A stretch of 64,000 bases of DNA, from the NCBI RefSeq assembly GCF_002848345.1, contig NZ_CP025429.1, forward strand, positions 3,410,001 through 3,474,000. Direction: 5' to 3'. This DNA is from Chromobacterium sp. ATCC 53434 (lineage in GTDB: Bacteria > Pseudomonadota > Gammaproteobacteria > Burkholderiales > Chromobacteriaceae). Both the position numbers and the translations under genes were made by a program. The notes under the pieces were generated by a model. The model had not been told where the DNA came from and ran no database searches. It saw only the letters and a list, made by a program, of their open reading frames with translations. This document shows positions 16,788-29,415 of this stretch, one piece after another (the stretch's first letter is position 1; every line of letters begins with the position of its first letter).

Positions 16788-17203
16788 TCGGCCGCGCCCT
16801 TGTCCGCGCTCTCGCCGTCGGCCGACGCCTCGCCGAATTTCTCGGCGTCGTCGCGCGCCACCTGGCTGATCAGGCTGGTCAGGTGCATGCCGCGCTCGAC
16901 CGAGTCGTCGTAGACGAAATGCAGCTGCGGGATGCTGAAGATCTTGATCGCGCGGCCCAGCTCGTTGCGCAGATAGCCGGCGGAGCTTTCCAGCGCCTCC
17001 TGGGTGGCCTCGCGGGTGGTATCGACCATCACCGTGTAATAGATCTTGGCGTGCGAGTAGTCGCGGGTCACTTCGACCGCGGTGATGGTGATCCAGCCGG
17101 CGCGCGGGTCCTTCAGGCCCTTGCGGGTCAGTTCGGCCAGCTCGCGCTGGATCTGCTCGGCGATGCGGTCCGAGCGGGAAAAACCTTTTTTGGCTTTGGC
17201 CAT
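16784..17203 (-). CDS. rbfA: 30S ribosome-binding factor A
   Basis: This 139-residue protein is the cold-shock-associated factor for maturation of the 30S subunit and 16S 5' end. Family features are R-x-D-R-x-AEQIQRELAEL at the N terminus, the KH-like core (ITITAVEVTRDYSHAKIYY) and RAIKIFSIPQLHFVYDDSVERG. A charged acidic tail follows. It lies 170 bp downstream of infB and overlaps truB. Confidence 0.95.
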   Translation of the reverse strand: MAKAKKGFSRSDRIAEQIQRELAELTRKGLKDPRAGWITITAVEVTRDYSHAKIYYTVMVDTTREATQEALESSAGYLRNELGRAIKIFSIPQLHFVYDDSVERGMHLTSLISQVARDDAEKFGEASADGESADKGAAE

Positions 17204-17313
17204 GTCACTTCCAGTTCTGTTCTAGCGGCCCTTATAGCCTCGTAAACAGGCTCTTCAGCCGCAAGCCGCGAAGCCCGCTCCCGCAACGGGAGGCATTTCG
17301 CGGCGCGTATGCG

Positions 17314-17330
17314 AAAAAGGGCGAGCGCCC
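17314..17330 (-). terminator. terminator-like hairpin after infB
   Basis: On the minus strand a GGGCG/CGCCC stem is followed by TTTTT, about 45 bp past the infB stop. A second stem-loop (arms around 17267-17283 and 17287-17302) lies closer to rbfA. These structures in the 170-bp infB-rbfA gap may uncouple rbfA-truB expression from infB. Confidence 0.55.
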
Positions 17331-17373
17331 GCCGGCCATCCGGCCGACGTTGCACCCGCCCCTGGCGTCCCGA

Positions 17374-20268
17374 TTACAGGGAACGCGCGACTTCCACGAT
17401 CTCGAACGCTTCCAGCTGGTCGCCTTCCTGGATGTCGTTGAAGTTCTTCAGCATCAGGCCGCATTCGTAGCCCTGCTTGACTTCCTTCACGTCGTCCTTG
17501 AAGCGCTTCAGCGATTCCAGTTCGCCGGTATGCACCACCACGTGGTTGCGGATCAGACGGACCGAAGCGGAGCGCTTGATCATGCCGTCGGTCACCATAC
17601 AACCGGCGATGTTGCCAACCTTGGAAACCGTGATCACCTGACGGATCTCGACGGTGCCCAGTACCTGCTCCTTCTTCTCCGGAGCCAGCATGCCGGACAG
17701 CGCGGCCTTCACCTCGTCCACCGCATCGTAGATGATGCTGTAGTAACGGATGTCGACGCCTTCGTTCTCGGCCAGCTTGCGCGCGGCGGCGTCGGAGCGG
17801 GTGTTGAAGCCGATCACGATGGCCTTGGACGCGATCGCCAGGTTGATGTCCGATTCCGAGATGCCGCCCACGCCGGAGTGCAGGATGCTGACGCGCACTT
17901 CGTCGGTGGACAACTTCTGCAGGCTGCCGGCCAGCGCTTCGTACGAACCTTGCACGTCGGCCTTGATGATCAGCGACAGCGTCTGCACTTCGCCTTCGGT
18001 CATCTGGGCGAACATGTTTTCCAGCTTGGAAGCCTGCTGCTTGGCCAGACGCACGTCGCGGAACTTGCCGGCGCGGAACAGGGCGATTTCACGCGCCTTC
18101 TTCTCGTCGGCCAGAACCATGGTGTCTTCGCCGGCCTGCGGCACGTCGGACAGACCCAGGATTTCCACCGGGATGGCCGGACCGGCTGCATCGATGGCCT
18201 TGCCGTTTTCGTCCATCATCGCGCGGACGCGGCCGAATGCCGTGCCAGCCAGCACCACGTCGCCCTTCTTCAGCGTGCCGGACTGAACCAGCAGCGTGGC
18301 GACCGGACCGCGGCCCTTGTCGAGGCGGGCCTCGACGATGATGCCCTTGGCCAGCGAATCGACCGGAGCCTTCAGCTCCAGCACTTCAGCCTGCAGCAGG
18401 ATGGCTTCCAGCAGCCCGTCGATATTGGTGCCCATCTTGGCGGACACTTCGACGAACTGGGTATCGCCGCCCCAGTCTTCCGGCACCACTTCGTGCGCCA
18501 CCAGTTCCTGGCGGATGCGCTCGATGTTGGCGCCGACCTTGTCGATCTTGTTGACCGCAACCACGATAGGCACCTTGGCGGCCTTGGCGTGGTGGATCGC
18601 CTCGATCGTCTGCGGCATCACGCCGTCGTCGGCCGCCACCACCAGCACGACGATGTCGGTGGCCTTGGCGCCACGGGCACGCATCGCGGTAAACGCTTCG
18701 TGACCCGGGGTATCGAGGAAGGTGATCATGCCGCGCGGGGTTTCCACGTGGTAGGCGCCGATGTGCTGCGTGATGCCGCCGGCTTCGCCCGCGGCGACCT
18801 TGGCGCGGCGGATGTAGTCCAGCAGCGAGGTCTTGCCGTGGTCGACGTGACCCATCACGGTCACCACCGGGGAACGCGACTGCTCGACGACTTCGACGGT
18901 CGCGCCGTCGGTCACGTCCAGATAGGCTTCCGGATCATCCGCTTGGGCAGCCTTCGGCTTGTGGCCCATCTCTTCCACGACGATCATCGCGGTTTCCTGG
19001 TCCAGCACCTGGTTGATGGTGACCATCATGCCCATCTTCATCAGGGCCTTGATCACTTCAACCGCCTTCACCGCCATCTTGTGGGCCAGTTCGGCCACGG
19101 TGATGGTTTCCGGCACCAGAACCTCATGGATGATAGGCTCGGTCGGGGTCTGGAAAGCGTGCTGGTTGTTGCCCTGCTTGTGCCGGCCCTTGCCGCCGCG
19201 GGACTTCCAGTCATTGCCGGCGTCGCCGCCCTTGGTCTTCAGACCGCGGCCGCCCTTCTTGTTGTCGTCCCAGCGATCGCCGCCCTTCTTGCCGCCGCCG
19301 CCCTTCTTCGCATCGGGACGACCGGCAACGGTAGCCGGAATCGCCGGAGCGCCAGGCACGCCAGGCGCTGCCGGGCGCGGGCCGCGGTTGTCGCCTGCCG
19401 GGCGCGGGCCACGGTTGTCGCCAGCCGGACGCGGACCACGGTTGTCGCCAGCCGGGCGCGGGCCGCGGTTGTCGCCAGCCGGACGCGGGCCACGGTTGTC
19501 GCCTGCCGGACGCGGGCCACGGTTGTCGCCAGCCGGGCGCGGGCCGCGGTTGTCGCCTGCCGGACGCGGGCCACGCTCTTCGCGCGCCGGTTCCGGAGCG
19601 CGCGGCGCCTCGACCACCGGGGCCGGCTGCGATGCGGCCAGCTTGGCGGCCTGACGGCGCTCTTCGCGTTCGATTTTTTCGCGCATCAGCGCTTCTTGAC
19701 GGGCGCGGAACGCCGCCTGACGCTTTTCTTCCGCTTCGCGGGCGGCGATTTCTTCCGGCGTCAGGATGGAAGCGACGGTCGGACGGACCGCCGGCTTCGG
19801 TTCCGGCTTGGCCTCGACCTTCGGCTCCGGCTTCGGCTCGGGCTTGACCTCTACCTTGGGCTCGGGCTTCGGCTCCGGCTTGATCTCGACCTTCGGCTCC
19901 GGTTTCGGCTCCGGCTTGGCTTCCACCACCGGCGCGGCGACGGGCGCCGGCTCGGCCGGTTTGGCGGCCTCGACGCGCGGGGCGTCCTCAGGGCGCGCCA
20001 CGACACGCTTCTTGCGCGTCTCCACCGTCACGGTGCCGCCGTCAGCCTTCTTCACCTCGGACGTGGACTTGCGGGTCAGCGTGATACCGCTGTCCTCGCG
20101 AGCGCCGTGCGAGCGTTTCAGGTAGTCCAGGAGCTGGGACTTGTCTTGCGCCGATAGGGTGTCATCCGACGAGCGCTTGCTCACACCGGCGGCGCGCAGC
20201 TGTTCCAGCAGGCGCTCGGGGGTGAGATTCATCTCGCTGGCAAATTGTTTTACATTCGTCAAAACCAT
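17374..20268 (-). CDS. infB: translation initiation factor IF-2
   Basis: This 964-residue GTPase places initiator fMet-tRNA on the 30S subunit. An IF2_N domain ([22 protein letters not shown]) opens the protein. A low-complexity linker follows, with KPEPKPE runs and seven perfect 9-residue repeats. A second IF2_N-type segment comes next, then the GTPase core with GHVDHGKTS (G1), [10 protein letters not shown] (G2), DTPGHEAF (G3), NKID (G4) and VSAK (G5), and the C-terminal beta-barrel and C2 domains. I chose the ATG at 20268, preceded by GGGAAG, over a TTG four codons upstream. Confidence 0.96.
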   Translation of the reverse strand: MVLTNVKQFASEMNLTPERLLEQLRAAGVSKRSSDDTLSAQDKSQLLDYLKRSHGAREDSGITLTRKSTSEVKKADGGTVTVETRKKRVVARPEDAPRVEAAKPAEPAPVAAPVVEAKPEPKPEPKVEIKPEPKPEPKVEVKPEPKPEPKVEAKPEPKPAVRPTVASILTPEEIAAREAEEKRQAAFRARQEALMREKIEREERRQAAKLAASQPAPVVEAPRAPEPAREERGPRPAGDNRGPRPAGDNRGPRPAGDNRGPRPAGDNRGPRPAGDNRGPRPAGDNRGPRPAGDNRGPRPAAPGVPGAPAIPATVAGRPDAKKGGGGKKGGDRWDDNKKGGRGLKTKGGDAGNDWKSRGGKGRHKQGNNQHAFQTPTEPIIHEVLVPETITVAELAHKMAVKAVEVIKALMKMGMMVTINQVLDQETAMIVVEEMGHKPKAAQADDPEAYLDVTDGATVEVVEQSRSPVVTVMGHVDHGKTSLLDYIRRAKVAAGEAGGITQHIGAYHVETPRGMITFLDTPGHEAFTAMRARGAKATDIVVLVVAADDGVMPQTIEAIHHAKAAKVPIVVAVNKIDKVGANIERIRQELVAHEVVPEDWGGDTQFVEVSAKMGTNIDGLLEAILLQAEVLELKAPVDSLAKGIIVEARLDKGRGPVATLLVQSGTLKKGDVVLAGTAFGRVRAMMDENGKAIDAAGPAIPVEILGLSDVPQAGEDTMVLADEKKAREIALFRAGKFRDVRLAKQQASKLENMFAQMTEGEVQTLSLIIKADVQGSYEALAGSLQKLSTDEVRVSILHSGVGGISESDINLAIASKAIVIGFNTRSDAAARKLAENEGVDIRYYSIIYDAVDEVKAALSGMLAPEKKEQVLGTVEIRQVITVSKVGNIAGCMVTDGMIKRSASVRLIRNHVVVHTGELESLKRFKDDVKEVKQGYECGLMLKNFNDIQEGDQLEAFEIVEVARSL
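19369..19575 (-). repeat. seven-plus tandem 27-bp repeats in the IF-2 linker
   Basis: Seven copies of a 27-bp unit encode RGPRPAGDN, with a partial eighth ending RGPRPA. Bases differ at a few synonymous sites between units. The in-frame period lets copy number change without breaking the gene. Confidence 0.92.
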
Positions 20269-20307
20269 GCGTCTTCCCAAATTCCGTAAATACTTCCCGA
20301 GAAAGCC

Positions 20308-21786
20308 TTACTGGTTAAACCAGTGTTCGCGCGCCTTCATGATGATGGCGCGTGCAGCTTCCGCTTCCATGCCGGTCATGTCCACCAGATCGTCAACGGC
20401 CAGGTCGGCCAGATCGTCGCGGGTGGCCACGCCGCCTGCGGCCAGCTTGCGAACCAGCTCGGCATCCAGGCCTTCCACGTCCTTCAAGTCGTCGGATACG
20501 TTCTCGACCTGTTCTTCGGACGCGATAGCCTGCGTCAGGAGCGCATCACGGGCGCGGCTACGCAGCTCGCCCACCAGCTCCTCGTTGAAGCCTTCGATTT
20601 CCAGCATTTCTTCCAGCGGCACATAGGCCACTTCTTCCAGCGCGGCGAAGCCCTCGCTCACCAGCTTGGCGGCGGTGTCTTCGTCGATGCTCAACGCGCT
20701 GGCAAACAGCTGACGCAGCGCGGCGTCCTCGGCTTCATGCTTCTCTTCCGCCTCGGACACAGTCATGATGTTCAAGTACCAGCCGGTCAACTCGGCGGCA
20801 AGCTTGACGTTCTGGCCGCTGCGGCCGATGGCCAGCGCCAGTTGCTCTTCCTCGACGATCACATCCATGCTGTGATTGTCTTCGTCGACCATGATGCGGC
20901 TGACTTCGGCCGGCGACAGCGCGTTGATCACGAACTGGGCCGGTTCCGGCGCCCACAACACGATGTCGACGCGCTCGCCGGCCAGCTCCTGGGTCACCGC
21001 CTGCACGCGCGAACCGCGCATGCCGATGCAGGTGCCCTGTGGGTCGATGCGGGCGTCGTTGGCCTTGACGGCGATCTTGGCGCGCATGCCCGGGTCGCGC
21101 ACGGCGGCGCGGATTTCCAGCATGCCCTCGTCGATCTCCGGCACTTCCAGCTCGAACAGCTTGACCAGGAATTCCGGCGCGGTGCGCGACAGGATCAGTT
21201 GCGGGCCGCGGCCCTGGCGGTCGATGCGCAGCAGATAGGCCTTGACGCGGTCGCCCACGCGCAGGTTTTCCTTCGGAATCATCTGGTCGCGCGGCAGCAC
21301 TGCTTCCAGCTTGCCGCATTCGACGATGGCATTGCCGCGCTCGATGCGCTTGATGGTGCCCATCACCAGATGCTCGCGGCGCTGCAGGAATTCGTTCAGC
21401 AACTGTTCGCGCTCGGCGTCGCGGATGCGCTGCAGGATCACCTGCTTCGCGGTCTGCGCGCCGATGCGGCCGAACTCGACCGCTTCCATCTGTTCTTCGA
21501 TGAAAGCGCCCAGCTCGATGCGAGGATCGCGTTCGCGAGCGTCGATCAGGCCGATTTCCTTGCTTTCGGACTCCAGCAGCTCGTCCTCCACCACCATCCA
21601 GCGGCGGAAGGTCTGGTACTGACCGGTGTAGCGGTCGATTTCGACGCGCACATCCATCTCGTCATCGGTAAACTTTTTCTTGGTGGCCGAGGCAAGCGCC
21701 ATCTCAAGGGCGGAAAAAACCACGTCCTTGCTGACATTCTTCTCGCTCGCCAGGGCATCCACCAGCAACAAAATCTCGCGACTCAT
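20308..21786 (-). CDS. nusA: transcription termination/antitermination factor NusA
   Basis: This 492-residue RNA polymerase-binding protein controls pausing, termination and antitermination. An N-terminal RNAP-binding domain ([18 protein letters not shown]) is followed by an S1 domain, two KH domains ([41 protein letters not shown]) and two C-terminal helix-hairpin acidic repeats ([37 protein letters not shown]). It lies between rimP and infB as in most proteobacteria. Confidence 0.97.
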   Translation of the reverse strand: MSREILLLVDALASEKNVSKDVVFSALEMALASATKKKFTDDEMDVRVEIDRYTGQYQTFRRWMVVEDELLESESKEIGLIDARERDPRIELGAFIEEQMEAVEFGRIGAQTAKQVILQRIRDAEREQLLNEFLQRREHLVMGTIKRIERGNAIVECGKLEAVLPRDQMIPKENLRVGDRVKAYLLRIDRQGRGPQLILSRTAPEFLVKLFELEVPEIDEGMLEIRAAVRDPGMRAKIAVKANDARIDPQGTCIGMRGSRVQAVTQELAGERVDIVLWAPEPAQFVINALSPAEVSRIMVDEDNHSMDVIVEEEQLALAIGRSGQNVKLAAELTGWYLNIMTVSEAEEKHEAEDAALRQLFASALSIDEDTAAKLVSEGFAALEEVAYVPLEEMLEIEGFNEELVGELRSRARDALLTQAIASEEQVENVSDDLKDVEGLDAELVRKLAAGGVATRDDLADLAVDDLVDMTGMEAEAARAIIMKAREHWFNQ

Positions 21787-21837
21787 GCATTCCTCTCCGA
21801 ATTTTGTCCTTTTGCGTGGGCTATCGCCGTCCAGACA

Positions 21838-22263
21838 TCAAAACTCAGGCTCGATACGGGCCTTGTCGATGTTGGCGAACGGAATCACCACGATGCGGCC
21901 ATCTACATCCAGCTTCACGGAGCCATCCTCGACCCCGGCAAGACGACCGATAAACTTCTTCTGCTGCTCGATCGGCATCCGCGTCTTGACCTTGGCGAGC
22001 TGACCGGCGAAGCGGACAAAATCGGCTTCTTTCTTCAAAGGGCGATCCAAGCCCGGCGAAGAGACCTCCAGCCGTTCGTAGTTCACGTTCTCGACCATGA
22101 ACAGCCGGGTCAGGTGATTGCTCACCAAGACGCAGTCTTCCACGGTGATGCCACCGGGCTTGTCGATAAACACGCGAAAACCGCCACCTGGGGTCATTTC
22201 AAAGTCGACCAACTCGTAGCCGAGACCCTGCAGGGTGTTTTCCAGCAGCAAACGAACATCCAT
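21838..22263 (-). CDS. rimP: ribosome maturation factor RimP
   Basis: This 141-residue protein (formerly YhbC/P15a) aids 30S maturation. Recognisable parts are [30 protein letters not shown], and [13 protein letters not shown], which is the family signature. The ATG at 22263 is preceded by GGAAA at good spacing; a GTG four codons upstream lacks a ribosome site. It is the first gene of the rimP-nusA-infB operon. Confidence 0.95.
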   Translation of the reverse strand: MDVRLLLENTLQGLGYELVDFEMTPGGGFRVFIDKPGGITVEDCVLVSNHLTRLFMVENVNYERLEVSSPGLDRPLKKEADFVRFAGQLAKVKTRMPIEQQKKFIGRLAGVEDGSVKLDVDGRIVVIPFANIDKARIEPEF

Positions 22264-22278
22264 TGCTTTTTCCACAAA

Positions 22279-22301
22279 TAAAAAATGGGCGAAACGCCCA
22301 T
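22279..22301 (-). terminator. attenuator-like hairpin in the rimP-nusA-infB leader
   Basis: On the minus strand a perfect 7-bp stem (22295-22301 with 22285-22291, 3-base loop) is followed by TTTTTTATTT, which is a standard intrinsic terminator. It ends only about 16 bp before the rimP start, so it lies in the operon leader, not after a gene. A TACAAT -10-like box lies just upstream at 22316-22321. Confidence 0.7.
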
Positions 22302-22315
22302 CCCTAACCGCTGCG

Positions 22316-22344
22316 ATTGTAACCTATTCCCGCAAAAAAGAAAA
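22316..22344 (-). promoter_or_regulatory. possible promoter of the rimP operon
   Basis: On the minus strand there is TACAAT (22316-22321), a good -10 match, with a weak -35 (TTTTCT, 22339-22344) at 17-bp spacing. Transcription would start near 22309, just before the attenuator-like hairpin. Confidence 0.4.
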
Positions 22345-22570
22345 CCTGCCGCCCCACCCGTCCCGAGGACCCCACGCGCCTATGCCAGACAATTTTGCGA
22401 GAGCATTTCAGTTACGGTACATTACCGCGAATCAAACCTCGAGTTTGAGCGCAGCGGCCACGGGCCGCCAAGACAACGACTAAAAAAACAGCGAACCGCT
22501 AAACCGATTCGCCACCGGCTCCGCCGGGGCGATGCTCGCTAAAACCCGCACGACGGAGAAACCCGGATTT

Positions 22571-24252
22571 ATGGATAAGGTGTGGCTTAAAAACTACCAG
22601 GCTGGGGTGCCTCACGAGATCGACATCAATCAGTTCCAGTCGGTCACGGAAGTGTTCGACCGCAGCATAGCGAAGTTCGGCGACCGCCCCGCCCTCGCCA
22701 ATATGGGCAAGCAACTCAGCTACGCGCAGCTGGACGCGCTCAGCGGACAATTCGCCTCCTTCCTGCAGCACAAGCTGGGCCTGAAGAAAGGCGACCGCGT
22801 CGCCGTGATGATGCCCAATCTGCTGCAATACCCGATCACCATCTTCGGCACGCTGCGCGCCGGCGGCGTGGTGGTCAACGTCAATCCGCTGTACACGCCG
22901 CGCGAGCTGGAACACCAGCTGAAGGACGCCGGCGCCGAAACCATCGTCATCCTGGAGAATTTCGCCGGCGTGCTGGAACAAGTGCTGCCGCGCACCCGGA
23001 TCAAGAACGTGGTGGTCGCCTCCATCGGCGATCTGCTGGGCTTCGCCAAGGGCGCGCTGGTCAACTTCGTCGTGCGCAAGGTGAAGAAGATGGTGCCGCC
23101 GTGGCACCTGCCCGGCCACGTCCGCTTCAACGACGCGCTGTCCGCCGGCGCCGCCAGGCCCTACGACAAGATCGCGCTGGGCCACGAGGACATCGCCTTC
23201 CTGCAATACACCGGCGGCACCACCGGCGTCGCCAAGGGCGCTGAACTGCTGCATCGCAACATCGTCGCCAACATGTTGCAGGCCAGCGCCTGGGTCGGCA
23301 CGCTGGTGCGCGAGGGGCAGGAAGTCATCGTCACCGCGCTGCCGCTGTACCACATCTTCTCGCTGACCGCGAACCTGATGGTCTTCATCGAGATGGGCGC
23401 GCTGAACGTGCTGATCACCAATCCGCGCGACATCCCCGGCTTCGTCAAGGAGCTGCGCAAGTATCCGATCACCTGCATCACCGGCGTCAACACGCTGTTC
23501 AACGCCCTGGTCAACAATCCGGAATTCGCCACGCTGGACTTCTCCACCTGGCGGCTGACGCTGGGCGGCGGCATGGCGGTGCAGAAGGCGGTGGCCGACA
23601 AATGGCAGGCCGTCACCGGCGTGCCGCTGGTCGAAGCCTACGGCCTGACCGAAACCAGCCCGGCCGCGTGCATCAATCCGATGAATCTGCCGGAGTACAA
23701 CGGCACCATAGGCCTGCCGGTGTCGTCCACCGAGATCGAAATCCGCGACGCGGAAGGCAAGCCGGTGGCGCAGGGCGAACAGGGCGAGTTGTGCATACGC
23801 GGCCCGCAGGTGATGCGCGGCTACTGGAACCGTCCGGACGAGACCGCCAAGGTGCTGGGCGCCGACGGCTTCCTCGCCACCGGCGACATGGCGATGGTGA
23901 CGCCGGAAGGCTTCGTCAAGCTGGTGGACCGCAAGAAGGACATGATCCTGGTGTCCGGCTTCAACGTCTATCCGAACGAGATCGAGGACGTGGTCGCCGG
24001 CCACCCCGATGTGCTCGAGGTGGCCTGCATCGGCGTGCCGGACGAGAAGTCCGGCGAAGTGGTCAAGGTCTTCGTCGTCAAGAAGAACCCGGCGCTGACC
24101 GACAAGGACGTCATCCGCTACTGCCGCGAAAACCTGAGACCGGCTACAAGGTGCCGAAGCTGGTCGAGTTCCGCAGCGAGCTGCCGAAGACCAATGTCGG
24201 CAAGATCCTGCGCCGCGCGCTGCGCGACGAGGAAGCCGCCAAGCACGGCTGA
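22571..24252 (+). pseudogene. fadD: long-chain fatty acid-CoA ligase, frameshifted near the 3' end
   Basis: This is an AMP-forming acyl-CoA synthetase of about 560 residues, activating fatty acids for beta-oxidation. Motifs are YTGGTTGVAKGA (P-loop, near residue 215), the AMP-binding [15 protein letters not shown] and [22 protein letters not shown]. Near 24135-24140 the frame breaks: after CRENL the correct sequence ([25 protein letters not shown]) continues in another frame to the stop at 24252. One missing A would restore it. Read without correction, the frame runs falsely into pilU. The family-typical C terminus is intact, so this is a sequencing error or a very recent mutation. Confidence 0.9.
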
Positions 24253-24274
24253 GCGACGCCATCTCCGGCCCAAG

Positions 24275-24305
24275 CCGCCGCCCCCCGCCGGGCGGCGGTT
24301 TTTTT
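24275..24305 (+). terminator. fadD terminator
   Basis: A GC-rich stem (24275-24282 with 24291-24298) is followed by seven Ts, 22 bp past the fadD stop. Confidence 0.88.
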
Positions 24306-24373
24306 ATCGGCCGCGCGAGCGGAGCCCGACGGCTACACTGAATGCAGACTTTCCCGCCCCGAAGGATGGATCG

Positions 24374-26994
<2,621 letters not shown>

Positions 26995-27017
26995 GCGAGC
27001 GCGCTCCGCTATGCTGA

Positions 27018-27042
27018 AACCGGCGGCGACGCCGGTTTTTTT
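27018..27042 (+). terminator. dapE terminator
   Basis: A 7-bp stem (27018-27024 with 27031-27037) is followed by a T-run to 27042, 24 bp past the dapE stop. Confidence 0.85.
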
Positions 27043-27129
27043 ATATTGCGATGCCCTTGGCGCAACCATGGTTGTTTGCGTCTCCCCGCCGAATGTTGCG
27101 GACCGAACGAACAGGTAAGCTTCCTCGTC

Positions 27130-27759
27130 ATGGAAATCGAAATCGCAAAAATCTTCATCGCGCTGCTGGTGCTGGTCAACCCGCTGGGCGCCATCCCCAT
27201 CTTCATCAGCCTGACGCCCAGCGCCAGCCAGGAGGAAAGGCAGAAAATCGCCCAGACCACCGCCATCGCGGTGGCGGTGGTGATGTGCCTGTTCGCCATC
27301 GTCGGCCAGACCCTGCTGCGCTTTCTCGGCATCAGCATAGGCTCGTTCCAGGTCGGCGGCGGCATCTTGTTGATGCTGATCGCCATCGCGCTGATGAACG
27401 CCAAGCCCGGACCGACCAAGACCACCAAGCAGGAGCGCGAGGAAGCCGGCGGCAAGACCAATATCGCCGTGGTGCCGATGGCCATCCCGCTGATGACCGG
27501 CCCCGGCACCATCTCCACTGTCATCATCTACGCCACCACCGCCCACTCCTGGCTGCAGGTGGTCTATCTGCTGGTCAGCAGCCTGCTGGTGGCCATCACC
27601 TGCTACGGCGCGCTGACGCTGGCCACGCCGCTGACCCGGCTGCTAGGACAGACCGGCATCAACATCGTCAACCGGGTGATGGGCATGCTGCTGGCGGCGG
27701 TCTCGGTGGAAATCATCGTCGACGGCCTCTACCGGCTGTTTCCGCAACTGACGCGCTGA
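27130..27759 (+). CDS. MarC family integral membrane protein
   Basis: This 209-residue protein has about six membrane segments. Family marks are LLVLVNPLGAIPIFISLTP near the start and VVPMAIPLMTGPGTISTVIIYAT in the middle. MarC/YhgN-type proteins have no settled function; the old link to multiple antibiotic resistance was not upheld. I chose the ATG at 27130 because upstream codons look non-coding; the ribosome site is weak. Confidence 0.88.
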   Translation: MEIEIAKIFIALLVLVNPLGAIPIFISLTPSASQEERQKIAQTTAIAVAVVMCLFAIVGQTLLRFLGISIGSFQVGGGILLMLIAIALMNAKPGPTKTTKQEREEAGGKTNIAVVPMAIPLMTGPGTISTVIIYATTAHSWLQVVYLLVSSLLVAITCYGALTLATPLTRLLGQTGINIVNRVMGMLLAAVSVEIIVDGLYRLFPQLTR

Positions 27760-27790
27760 ACGACGCGGCCCGGGCCGCTGCGTCGTTTTT
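27759..27790 (+). terminator. terminator after the marC-like gene
   Basis: An 8-bp stem (27759-27766 with 27780-27787, its inner part also pairing) is followed by Ts, overlapping the stop codon. Confidence 0.82.
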
Positions 27791-27934
27791 CCAACAGGCC
27801 ATCCATGCATTTCCCGGCGGAAAACCTGGCTTTCGCCGATACTCACCTTGACTAATATCACTCATCTTTCATACACCGAATAAGCGGAAGCACATCTGCC
27901 TTCCGGACCATCCCTATCCCGCGAGGATGCCAAG

Positions 27935-29279
27935 ATGTTCGACCATAAACTGAAATCCAATTTACAGAACGCTCTGGTCCAACTGGAGAACCAGCAAAAC
28001 GTGATGGACGCGCTGAGCAAGTCGACGGCCATCATAGAATTCAGCCCGGACGGCACCATCATCTCGGCCAATTCCAATTTCGAGCAGACCATGGGCTACA
28101 CCTCCGACGAAATCATCGGCAAGCACCACAGGATGTTCTGTCAGCCGCATTTCGCCGCCAGCCAGGAATACCAGGCCTTCTGGCAGGTGCTGCGCACCGG
28201 GGGCTTCATCAAGGACCAGTTCAAGCGCCTCGCCAAGGACGGCCGCACCGTCTGGCTGGAGGCCAGCTACAACCCGATCTACGACAAGCACGGCCAGGTG
28301 GTCAAGGTGCTCAAATTCGCGATGGACGTCACCCGCGAGGTCGATATCGCCCATGAGGCGAGAAACATCATGAAGGCGGTCGATCGCTCGATGGCCGTCA
28401 TCGAATTCACCCCGGACGGCGTCATCCAGACCGCCAACGCCAACTTCCTCGGCGCCACCGGCTATACCGCCGAGGAAATCATCGGCAAGCACCACCGGAT
28501 CTTCTGCCCAGCCGACTTCGTGCGCAGCCCCGCCTACGAGCACCTGTGGAAGCAACTGAAACAGGGCGTCTTCGTCAACGGCCGCTTCGAGCGCGTGCAC
28601 AAGTCGGGCCGGCCGGTCTGGCTGGAGGCCAGCTACAAATCCGGTCTTCGACGACGAGGGCGTGGTGTTCAAGGTCATCAAGTTCGCCGCCGACATCACC
28701 GACCAGGAGACCGCCCGGCAACAGGATCTGCGCCTGGTGCAGGAGGCCCACCGGCTGTCGGCGGCGTCGGACAGCGCCTCCAACGACGGCCAGCAGGTGA
28801 TCCGCGACACCATACAGGCGATGAGCGTGATCGCCGACAGCGCCGGACAATCGGCGCGGCTGATAGAAGACCTGGAGCAGAAGACCAGCCGCATCACCAC
28901 CATCGTCAACACCATCCACGAGATCGCCGACCAGACCAATCTGTTGGCGCTGAACGCGGCGATCGAGGCGGCGCGGGCCGGCGAGCAGGGCCGCGGCTTC
29001 GCCGTGGTGGCCGACGAAGTGCGCAAGCTGGCCGAACGCACCAGTTCCTCCACCAAGGAGGTGACGGAGATGATAGACGACATCAAGAACGGCACCGGCA
29101 ACGCCACCGAGAGCATCCACGAGATGTTGGTCAAGGCCCAGAAAGGCGAGGAACACGCCAGCGAGGCCAGCCACTCGATCGAACAGATACGCAGCAGCAC
29201 CTCGCAGCTGGCCGACGTCGTCAACCACTTCTCCGCGGTCCAGTCCATGGCCATGGACAAAACGCATCCGGGGAACTGA
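27935..29279 (+). pseudogene. soluble methyl-accepting chemotaxis protein with two PAS domains (BdlA-like), frameshifted
   Basis: Two PAS domains (SPDGTIISANSNFEQTMGY and TPDGVIQTANANFLGATGY, each followed by a PAC-like VKVLKFAMDVT segment) precede an MCP signalling domain with the hairpin tip [20 protein letters not shown]. No membrane segment is present, as in Pseudomonas BdlA, so it probably senses an internal redox or ligand signal and acts through CheA/CheW. At 28637-28639 an extra A breaks the frame: PVWLEASYN should continue [15 protein letters not shown], found in the next frame and running to 29279. Restored length is 447 residues. Confidence 0.88.
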
Positions 29280-29287
29280 GGCGGGCC

Positions 29288-29308
29288 GCCGGGCGCCGGG
29301 CGCCCGGC
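29288..29308 (+). terminator. GC-rich hairpin after the chemoreceptor gene
   Basis: A perfect 9-bp stem (29288-29296 with 29300-29308) has a 3-base loop. There is no T-run, so termination would be weak or Rho-assisted. Confidence 0.4.
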
Positions 29309-29313
29309 TGTAG

Positions 29314-29335
29314 GTATACAGTCAAATCTGTATAC
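29314..29335. promoter_or_regulatory. palindromic operator upstream of ccoG
   Basis: A perfect inverted repeat, GTATACAG and CTGTATAC separated by six bases, lies 81 bp before the ccoG start. GTATAC-type half sites fit GntR-superfamily regulators, and a MocR-type member of that superfamily is encoded just after ccoG. The link is inference. Confidence 0.55.
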
Positions 29336-29415
29336 ATATTTTCATCTTGGTCTGTGCATTGTTTGTACTGATGGTCGGCAGTAAAAATAGCCATCCTCAT
29401 AACGTGGTGGCAGCC

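Larger units (their letters stand above)
22264..22570. other. divergent intergenic region rimP/fadD
   Basis: This 307-bp gap holds the promoter and leader of the minus-strand rimP operon and the start region of fadD. I looked for a metY-type tRNA, which precedes rimP in E. coli, on both strands and saw none. Apart from the leader hairpin listed separately, nothing clear is present. Confidence 0.6.

Noticed and set aside
17350..20157. Plus-strand 935-codon open frame opposite infB
   Set aside because: It mirrors the IF-2 codons and repeats; no family similarity and no ribosome site.
20323..22281. Plus-strand 652-codon open frame opposite nusA and rimP
   Set aside because: It spans two genes on the other strand and has the composition of an antisense shadow.
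22300..22570. tRNA gene (metY-like) before rimP
   Set aside because: No T-loop-like GGTTCGAATCC sequence or acceptor stem pair was found on either strand.
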